Below, in pieces: positions 1 to 6,046 of a stretch of 6,908 nt of DNA; the stretch's first letter is position 1, and each line of letters begins with the position of its first letter. The notes under the pieces were generated by a model. The model made no database searches and was not told the origin of the DNA. It worked only from the letters and a program-made list of their open reading frames with translations. The stretch is from Patescibacteria group bacterium. GTDB lineage: Bacteria; Patescibacteriota; Gracilibacteria; BD1-5; UBA2023. The translations under genes were made by a program, and so were the position numbers. The DNA lies in the NCBI GenBank assembly GCA_030836665.1, contig JAUPLX010000100.1, positions 1 through 6,908 on the forward strand, written 5' to 3'.

Positions 1-983
1 ACGACGAAGTGCAGTCGTGGAAAGACCGCGACGGGACGTATCCGCTTCCGGACCAGAAAATACTCCGCCTCATAGACGACGCCTACGACCTCGTAGGACG
101 CGTGGACGTTCGGCGCGAAGCCGAAGGAAAATTGGATCTCGACCTTCCGGAAACCGAAATCGACATCTGATCCGACGGAGAACCCGTGGGAGTTTCCATG
201 CGCGAACGGAAAGCTTCACACCGGCTTATCGAAACCTTCATGGTGCTCGCGAACGAAGAAATTTCGCGGACCTTCCACCGTCTGAAAATCCCCTTCGTTT
301 ACCGGGTTCACGAACCGCCCTCCGAAACGAACCGGGCGGATCTCCGAATCCTCTTCAAAAAGTACGGAATCGATTTGGCGGGCGGAGAATTTTCGTCGAA
401 AGATTTGAGCGAAGCATACAGGAAACTCAAGGCGAAACCGAACATTCCCCCTATAGAAAAAAGCCTCCTCTCGAAACTTTCGAAGGCGTGCTACAGCGAA
501 AAGCCGCTCGGGCATTTCGGCTTGGCGCTCGATTTTTATTCGCACTTCACTTCGCCCATCCGACGATACCCGGATTTGCAAATCCACCGGATCATCAAGG
601 AACGGATCCGGGGAAAACTCGACGGGGAACGCCTCCGGCACTATTCCGAAATCCTGCCGGTACGTTCCAGGCGGAATTCGGAGACCGAACGGCGTGCCGA
701 ATCCCTCGAACGGGAAATCGAATCCCTCGAAGCCGCCCGGTTCATGGAAAAGGAAGTGGGGAAAGAATTCGACGGCGTGGTCGTCGGAAATTCGCGTTAC
801 GCGTACTACGTCCGCATTCCGAACGGCATCGAAGGCGCGGTCTTCTTGGGGAAAGGCGGAAAAGAACCGGAATTCCCGGAATTCGGAACCGCCATGCGCG
901 TAAAGCTCGTTTCGGTCGAACGGCAATACGGTCGCATAGATTTCGTTCCGGTCAAAAAAACGGCGGATAGGGGAAGCCGGTAA
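1..983 (+). CDS. rnr: Ribonuclease R, C-terminal part (RNB domain end plus S1 domain), with one in-frame TGA
   Basis: 3'-to-5' exoribonuclease of the RNase II/RNase R family, a cytoplasmic enzyme of RNA turnover and quality control. The 5' part lies outside the window; the reading frame begins at base 3 and ends with TAA at 981-983, leaving 326 residues. The fragment carries the end of the RNB catalytic domain: a LIETFMVLANE segment like the conserved LIEEFMLLAN of the family, GHFGLAL, and the signature HFTSPIRRYPDL at about residues 181-192, which includes the family's conserved arginines. The RNB active-site aspartates would lie upstream of the window. Residues about 253-320 form a C-terminal S1 RNA-binding domain. 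A TGA at 168-170 (fragment residue 56) lies between DLPETEIDI and SDGEPVG. Homology runs on without a break on both sides, so it is read as glycine under code 25. Under the standard code only the part after it would be annotated, from a false GTG at 186. No convincing terminator follows the stop. Confidence 0.93.
168..170 (+). other. In-frame TGA read as glycine in RNase R
   Basis: The codon lies in frame with both the upstream segment (from base 3) and the downstream RNB segment. RNase R homologues show a variable residue just before a short DG turn here, so the site fits glycine but does not prove it alone. Confidence 0.8.
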
Positions 984-1083
984 CCCGGGGCCGTATCCTG
1001 CCGTCGAAAACGGTATCCGTTTCGTATGTGTTTTAGTAGTGGTACGACATGGCGTGGAAAATAGGTAATGCTCCTTCCTTCAG
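984..1083. other. Non-coding gap after RNase R, left part
   Basis: The gap between the RNase R stop and the next gene spans 984-1327. In this left third I see no RNA gene or convincing protein gene. A weak hairpin (CCGT, loop CGAAA, ACGG) lies near 1002-1014 without a proper T-run, and GTATCC occurs twice nearby as a short direct repeat. Near 1071-1080 the plus strand is pyrimidine-rich, so the minus strand reads GGAAGGAG, which resembles a Shine-Dalgarno sequence, but no reasonable start codon and reading frame follow it. The promoter, palindrome and leader parts of the gap are listed separately. Confidence 0.5.
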
Positions 1084-1112
1084 TTGATATTAGAAAATAC
1101 ATTACACATATT
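1084..1112 (+). promoter_or_regulatory. Sigma70-type promoter candidate for the GGDEF-EAL gene
   Basis: A -35 box TTGATA at 1084-1089 (5 of 6 to consensus) is followed after 17 bases by a -10 box CATATT at 1107-1112 (4 of 6). It sits in an AT-rich island. Transcription would start near 1119 and give a leader of about 209 bases before the ATG at 1328. The -10 box lies in the left arm of the inverted repeat at 1105-1129. Confidence 0.5.
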
Positions 1113-1117
1113 GTCAA
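1089..1117 (-). promoter_or_regulatory. Opposing sigma70-type promoter candidate
   Basis: On the minus strand TTGACA (complement of 1112-1117, a perfect -35 box) is followed after 17 bases by TCTAAT (complement of 1089-1094, 5 of 6 to the -10 consensus). It is the best consensus match seen in the window. It points toward the 3' end of RNase R, where no minus-strand gene is recognisable, so any transcript would be non-coding or antisense to the end of RNase R. Confidence 0.45.
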
Positions 1118-1129
1118 TGCCAATATGTG
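1105..1129. repeat. Perfect 9-bp inverted repeat, operator-like
   Basis: CACATATTG at 1105-1113 and CAATATGTG at 1121-1129 are exact reverse complements separated by 7 bases. The repeat covers the -10 box of the plus-strand promoter candidate and the -35 box of the minus-strand one. It has no T-run, and its AT-rich arms suggest a dimeric repressor or activator site more than a terminator. The regulator cannot be named. Confidence 0.55.
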
Positions 1130-1258
1130 AGCGGGGATGATTTCCTTCCGCGAATGGATAGAATCAGCGGGTTAATCTTTTCTTGCATGACCGGATCCGT
1201 TCCGTGAAATCTTTCGAATGCGCCCACCGTGCATCCGAGTGCCCGGGAAAATTCCGAT

Positions 1259-1314
1259 ACCGCCCAACCGCGGCAATCGGGAGGGGGTTTCGCAAAACTT
1301 CCCGTTAGGGCGGT
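1259..1314 (+). promoter_or_regulatory. Structured 5' leader immediately upstream of the ribosome binding site
   Basis: ACCGCCCAAC at 1259-1268 can pair with GTT-GGGCGGT at 1304-1314, leaving A1307 bulged, a 10-bp outer stem. Inside, GGGA (1279-1282) pairs with TCCC (1300-1303), and GTTT (1287-1290) pairs with AAAC (1295-1298) around a CGCA loop. The structure ends three bases before the Shine-Dalgarno sequence, so it could influence ribosome access. It does not match the c-di-GMP riboswitch sequence I know. Confidence 0.4.
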
Positions 1315-1316
1315 TC

Positions 1317-1325
1317 GGGAGAAGG
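1317..1325 (+). promoter_or_regulatory. Shine-Dalgarno sequence deciding the start of the GGDEF-EAL gene
   Basis: GGGAGAAGG ends two bases before the ATG at 1328, with its GGGAG core about six bases away. It favours this ATG over the GTG at 1229, and over ATG 1154 and ATG 1187, which become reachable only if TGA at 1205-1207 is read as glycine. Confidence 0.6.
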
Positions 1326-1327
1326 TC

Positions 1328-4300
1328 ATGACGAATCTCGACGGCGGTCCATTGCCGACCACGAAAGGTTTTCGCCGAAACCATGCCTACGACCAGGTTT
1401 TTCTCGCTCCGGATCTCGAATCGGCGAGAACGGCCCTACTCAATGCCGCTCCGAAGGACTGCTCCGAAGAGGGGGCGTACGGAGAATTTCTCCAATACCT
1501 CCGCTCGGCTTTCACGATGTCCGAAAGGAATATCGTAGGGAAAATATGGGTATCCCTACAGGAAGATCCGCACTTCGAAAGCGCCGTCATCGCGTACCTC
1601 AAAAAGATGGTACCGGAGATATTTAAGAACAAATACAGCCGCTCCCTCTACGAAGACATCGAATTCGGACTGTTCCTCTTGGGTTCCTCGGAATCCTTCG
1701 ACGTGCTCGAAGACATACGCGACGGCGGAGTCCAAGGCATTTCCGGACTTTTCGCCAAGCGCCATTCCGCCATTTCCCGAGGATTGGCATCATCCATCGC
1801 CGCTGGGGAAGAAGACCAGGAAACCGCTCGGGAACGGTGGAACTCTTTCGAAAGGAAGGTCGAAGGATTCGAACAGCTTTGCGAAATCATCAACAAGATC
1901 GCCGCGATGCATTCCATAAGCGCGCTCGATAAGGACCGCGCGCTTTCGCTCATCCGGATGATAGCGGCGCAGATAGAAGTCGTCGGCGGCGAATTGGAAC
2001 GTATCGGACACGACCGATACGCGCGGGACAAACTCCGGTTCATCGAAGGGAAACTCCTCGGGAACTATTCCCACCTCGAATTCTTCGACGGACGCAGCAG
2101 CGAAGAAATCTGCCGCAAAGCGGATAAGATATGCGAATCCATCGAGAAGGGGTTCGAATTGCAGAAAATAACCCGATTCGGCGGAGTTCTCCATCGCGAA
2201 GACGTCGCGACGTTGGTCAAATTGGGAAATCTCGGCTTCGTGCGGCTCATGGCTTGTCAAAAATCGAAGAGATTCGGTCCGCTGGGCCGGGATTTGGCGA
2301 TGGCGGAAAAAGAATGGACGGGGACGCTTTTCAGTCTCTATGCCAAAGCGGCGGGAAGCCCCAAAGCCTTTTCGAACGCGAACGACGTGGCGCTCGATTT
2401 CGTCGAAAGAAAGGATCACGACGAATTCATGATCGAAACGATCCACCACCTGACGCTCTTTTGCGAAATTCCGGCCGATACGCTTTGTCGAATTACCACG
2501 AAACTGATTGGGGAAAGCCAGTATTCGAACGCTTTCCACGAGGAATTCAAGATTAAGCTGTTCTCAGTAATTTTAGAAAAACTCCGATCCGTCGAACGCT
2601 CCGAGCGTACGGCGCGATTAGCTTATTGGATTCGGGAATACGCGAGAAAAAATGAGAAGGTTTCCGGATTGGTGATGAGTTTTTCCCAACTCTACGTATC
2701 GCTCGCGGCCTTTTTATCCTCACTCGGTACGGAAGCCGCGAAACAGAGCGCGATGGAATGTTACCTTCGCGCCTCCCGCGTCACCGACGAAAGGTGGCAG
2801 ATGAAATTCGAGGGGCAAGAAAACCTCTTTTTCAATTCCATCGGCGGACGGAGCGAGTTGGAGAGATTCGAAAAATTCCACACGGTCGAGAAAGAACGGG
2901 AAATCCACGGGCAATTTCTCGCGCTTATCGCAAAAGTGGTCAACGGAACGAAGAAAGACGAAGCGAATCGGGCGGTATGCGAAATCATCGAAGAATTTTT
3001 CCATGGGATATGTACTGCGGAAATCCGGACGTGCGTCGATTGCGAACGATTGGACTTCAGTCTCGGAGGGGGGTGTGATGCGGATTGCGTTCCTCCGGTT
3101 GAACAGTATTCCATTCGGCGCGGAAACCGGTACGCTTCCATAGCCATAGGTCAAGGACACTATCTCATACTGCAGTATCCGGCGAATCTCGAAACCGTTT
3201 TCAATCGGATTCTCGACCAGAAGAAGGATTTCATCCGAAGCAATCTCGCGAGCCTTCTTGCCATAGTCATGAAAGATCGCGAACTCTCGGAAACGAACCG
3301 GTACCTCGCCGACGCGAATGCCCGACTTGACCGACAAATCCGGACGGACTCCTTGACGAGATTACCGAACATGCGGCAGTACGAAGACGACCTCCCGCTT
3401 TTCAAAGACCTCCCGGAAGTATCGTCGCTGCTTCTGAAGGTGGAAAACCTTTCCGAAGTAAACGGCGCCTACGGAATAGATACCGGAAACGAGTTCGTTA
3501 AGGAAATAGCGGACGGTCCGATCCGCGAATTTTTCGAAGACGGCGGCGAGCGCTGGAAAATATACCGCCCGGCGCCGAAAGAATTCCTCATTATCGGGAA
3601 CTGCAACGTCAACCAGAACGGAAGTTCCTTTACTGAAATCATTCCGTATTTCCATAATCTCTGTTCCATTTTCACCTTCTTCCCGAAGGCAGGAACGAGT
3701 TTTGCAACCGCCAGGGAAGGAATCGGATTGAGAGCGCGAATATCGATCAGTTATTCCGACCAGCTGAAGACGGATATCTATAAAAATCTCCATATCGCCA
3801 TCCAAGACGCCCAGATGGGATGCAAAATGGTGGCTTTCGACGAAGCGACGCATTCCGAAGACCGTTTGCGAAAAAATCTCGAAGGGGGCACCATCGTCAC
3901 CGAAGCCATTTACGAGAAACGGATAGTCCCGTATTACCAGGCTATCGTCAACAACCGGACGGGACGGGTGGAGAAATACGAATGCCTCGCGCGTCTTGAA
4001 AATCGGGACGGGAGCATCCTTCCGCCGGTAGCGTTCATCGACCATGCCAAACGTGCGGGGACGATACCGCTCCTTACCCGGCTCATGTTCGAACGTACCT
4101 GCGATGACCTCGGACGCTCCGATACCGCGTTTTCGATCAATATCAGTTGGCAAGACCTCGCGGACCCCGACCTCATCCGGGATCTCATCGAAACGATGGA
4201 CCGATACGAAATCGAACCGGGACGCGTGACGTTCGAAATCCTCGAAGAAGCCCTGCTTTCGAACCGGGGAGGATTCGCGGAGAAAATCGCGGTACTGAAA

Positions 4301-4684
4301 CGGAAAGGATGTAAGATCGCCCTCGACGATTTCTGATCGGAAGGGTCGAACTTCTCCCGTTTCGAAAAGGATTGGTGGCCGGATGTCATCAAGATCGACG
4401 GACCGAGTTTCATCCAAGATCTCGACAAGAGTCCGGAAAAACAACGCATCGTCCGCGCTATCGTAAAGGCGGGGCAAGAGCTCGGCTGCGAAATCGTCGC
4501 GGAGCGCGTCGACAGCTACGAAATATGGAAAATCGTGGCGGAAATGGGCATCCAATGCAGTCAGGGGTATTTATTCCACAAACCGCAGGAATTGAAACCC
4601 GGGGATTCGTTGCCAGAATCGATGGACGTCTCCGAAACCTGCCTCACCGTCCGATCGAAGGCGATGCGTTCCATAACGGGATAG
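1328..4684 (+). CDS. Large soluble cyclic-di-GMP signalling protein: helical N-terminus, degenerate GGDEF, EAL phosphodiesterase; one in-frame TGA
   Basis: About 1118 residues from ATG 1328 to TAG 4682-4684. Residues 1 to about 550 are mostly helical by appearance, without membrane segments, and match nothing I recognise. Cysteines at 562, 569, 572, 583 and 587 form a possible metal or redox site. A GAF-like stretch and a helical linker lead to a GGDEF-type domain (about 665-835, opening with SLTRLPN). Its signature is replaced by APKEF at 749-753, so cyclase activity is unlikely. The EAL domain (about 860-1100) keeps the family's catalytic residues: E885 (as ECLAR), N938 (INIS), E970 and E973 (EILEE), D1000-D1001 (DDFG), K1022 (IKID), E1059 (AERVD) and Q1079 (QGY). 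It is therefore probably a c-di-GMP phosphodiesterase, with the GGDEF-like part as a possible sensor. TGA at 4334-4336 encodes Gly1003 of DDFG. Under the standard code the protein would lose the loop-6 glycine, K1022, E1059 and Q1079. An alternative start is GTG 1229. The gene stands alone, with no partner or target beside it. Confidence 0.9.
4334..4336 (+). other. In-frame TGA read as glycine in the EAL-domain DDFG loop
   Basis: The sequence reads IALDDF-TGA-SEGSNFSRF. EAL domains have DDFG followed by a small residue at this point (typically DDFGTGYSS), and the length is unchanged. The rest of the EAL domain follows in frame to TAG at 4682-4684. Glycine is the residue expected from the family. 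Confidence 0.93.
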
Positions 4685-4701
4685 TGATTTCCATCCTTAT
4701 G

Positions 4702-4729
4702 AAAAACGTCCGTTACCGGACGTTTTTTT
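4702..4729. terminator. Bidirectional intrinsic terminator between convergent genes
   Basis: An 11-bp perfect stem, AAAAACGTCCG (4702-4712) with CGGACGTTTTT (4717-4727), closes a TTAC loop. T7 at 4723-4729 serves the plus-strand GGDEF-EAL transcript, and A5 at 4702-4706 gives a U5 tail to the minus-strand transcript. The loop holds the TAA stop codon of the minus-strand gene (complement of 4713-4715), so the last codons of that gene form part of the hairpin. Confidence 0.85.
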
Positions 4730-5861
4730 GCGCAAGGGAGAGGAGCATCTTCGACCGCGTGAGTTTGCCGAATTTTCCGGCGTTCGGGTCGGATTTCGAA
4801 AGGATGAGCCCGTTTTCGAGCTGAAAGGAAGCCACCGCGTCGCGGGTCTTCGGTCCATAAATTCCCGTGGGTTTGGATTGGAGGTATCCAAGGGTGACGA
4901 GAGCCTCCTGAAGGGTACGTACGTGGGGACCGATTTCATCCTTAGCCGGAGTTCCTACCGATTCTAGGGAACGGTGGAGATTATCGATCTGTTTCTTCAC
5001 TTCGGTAATCTTCTCCGACAATCCGGACGAGAGGCTCGCGAGTTCCGCGGCAACCTCGGCTTCCTCTTTCTTTTTGTCTTCGAAAGCGGCTCTCAAGGCC
5101 TTCCGGGTTGCCGGTCCGTAGTATCCGGCGTTCGAGTCCGTCGGACCTTTTAAAAGTTTGTTATCGGTTTGGAACCGGATGAGTCCGAAGCGGATTTCGG
5201 CATCGAAAGCCGTTCGGACACCGGAAGGCAGGTATCCGACGTGCGCGAGACGTTCGGAAAGGGCGCGGATCATTTCCGTCGAACTGTACTGCCCGATGGG
5301 CTCGGACCAAACGCGTTCGTCAACGCTCTTGACCACGAGGGCGGAAAGGGGTGCTTTCGGAACGGATGCGAGTTCGATGGAAAGGGATCTTTCTTTCACC
5401 TCCTGTCCACTGAGCACGTTCCCTTTTACGGTACGCCTTCCCCAAGCCAAGGCTCGACGGAGACCGTCCTCCCCTTGCCCCATCCATACGTCGATGCGAT
5501 CGAACTGCTGTCCGCGTTCTCCAGCCTTGACGATGGCACCCCCGCGGTCGTTCACGGTTCCGACCCCGAGGCCTTCGAGTTCTATGGCCGTACCGAAACC
5601 ATAGTGTTTCGGGGCGGCAAGCATGCCGACGTACACGGGCTTTCCGCTGGCTCAGTGGGTGCCCTTGCCATTCAGACGGATATCGGCTTCGTAGCTTCCT
5701 TTCAGGTAGTGCGATTGTCCCGGGAGCGGGGAATAGTAGGCCGTAACGATGAACGTCTTTTCTTCGGAATCGGCGGAAGCCTGCGGAAAAGAAACGGTCG
5801 ATTGGGCGATAAGCGCAACGGCTAAGAGCGCGGCTTGGATCTTTTGAGTAACGGAAAGCAT
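4713..5861 (-). CDS. Secreted 3D-domain (RlpA/MltA-like fold) cell-wall protein with two peptidoglycan-binding domains; one in-frame TGA
   Basis: About 382 residues from ATG at 5861-5859 (minus strand) to TAA at 4715-4713. The N-terminus is a signal peptide: basic start, a hydrophobic run (ALLAVALIAQ), and a likely signal peptidase I site after PQASA at residue 30. Residues about 38-145 form a 3D domain, a double-psi beta-barrel found in muralytic enzymes: FIVTAYYSPLPG, then GTHG, LAAPK, and the three aspartates that name the family at D105 (NDRGG), D121 and D124 (FDRIDVWMG). Two PG_binding_1-type domains follow (about 195-260 and 312-378), each with a D-x-NAG-x-x-G-x-x-TR stretch, separated by a Lys/Glu-rich coiled coil (about 262-300). 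The likely role is cutting or remodelling peptidoglycan outside the membrane while anchored to it. TGA (complement of 5652-5654) encodes Gly70. An in-frame ATG at 5891 would add 10 residues before the signal peptide, but it overlaps the best -10 candidate. No clear Shine-Dalgarno sequence precedes either start. Confidence 0.92.
5652..5654 (-). other. In-frame TGA read as glycine in the 3D domain
   Basis: The minus strand reads RLNGKGTH-TGA-ASGKPVYVGMLAAPK. In 3D-domain proteins of this kind the segment is typically GTHG followed by an A-x-G turn, so glycine is the expected residue. Signal peptide and domain start lie on one side, the catalytic aspartates on the other, all in one frame. Confidence 0.93.
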
Positions 5862-5889
5862 GGATTGGGTTGTAGTACGTGACCCCTCC

Positions 5890-5919
5890 ATGGTACCATA
5901 CCGCGGAAGCCGCGGTCAA
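5890..5919 (-). promoter_or_regulatory. Promoter candidate for the 3D-domain gene, with a palindrome in its spacer
   Basis: On the minus strand TTGACC (complement of 5914-5919) is followed after 18 bases by TACCAT (complement of 5890-5895; 4 of 6 to the -10 consensus). The start of transcription would fall near 5883, favouring ATG 5861 over ATG 5891. Both boxes are moderate matches. Confidence 0.35.
5900..5916. repeat. Perfect 7-bp GC-rich inverted repeat, operator-like or small hairpin
   Basis: ACCGCGG and CCGCGGT are exact reverse complements around the 3-base centre AAG. No T-run follows on either strand, so it is not a terminator. It fills most of the spacer of the minus-strand promoter candidate, a place where a repressor or a spacer-twisting activator could bind. 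Confidence 0.45.
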
Positions 5920-5984
5920 AAACACGGCTTGACGATTCTGCTACGGCATGTCGGATGCTTCGTCGGAAGCGGAAAGAAGATTCT

Positions 5985-6013
5985 TTTCCATTCCGGAGAA
6001 AATATTTTAAAAT
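5985..6013 (+). promoter_or_regulatory. Sigma70-type promoter candidate for the small exported protein gene
   Basis: TTTCCA at 5985-5990 (4 of 6) is followed after 17 bases by TAAAAT at 6008-6013 (5 of 6). Transcription would begin near 6020, giving a leader of about 27 bases. An imperfect inverted repeat (GGAAAGAA with TTCTTTTCC, 5971-5989) overlaps the -35 box. Confidence 0.5.
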
Positions 6014-6046
6014 CGACCCAACGCACAATCCGCAATCCCAGGTCTT

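Noticed and set aside
17..970. Long plus-strand frame overlapping RNase R
   Set aside because: It is extremely rich in Arg, Pro and Gly, has no domain, and overlaps RNase R in another frame.
806..1123. Protein gene driven by the minus-strand promoter at 1089-1117
   Set aside because: The frame mostly runs antisense to RNase R, has no start matched to the GGAAGGAG near 1071-1080, and shows no domain.
1119..1327. c-di-GMP (GEMM) riboswitch before the EAL gene
   Set aside because: The expected aptamer sequences, such as the GCAAAGCC-type segment, are not present; only generic hairpins are.
3362..4555. Long open frame on the minus strand opposite the GGDEF-EAL gene
   Set aside because: It lies wholly antisense to a well-supported domain-bearing gene, has no recognisable domain, and is explained by codon bias of the plus strand.
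168..5654. The three interrupted genes as pseudogenes or sequencing errors
   Set aside because: All three interruptions are TGA, never TAA, TAG or a frameshift; coding sequence is intact on both sides; and conserved sites require glycine there.
4334..5654. TGA as tryptophan (code 4) or selenocysteine
   Set aside because: Tryptophan or selenocysteine would break the DDFG and GTHG motifs. TGG is used normally for tryptophan, and no selenocysteine-type catalytic position is involved.
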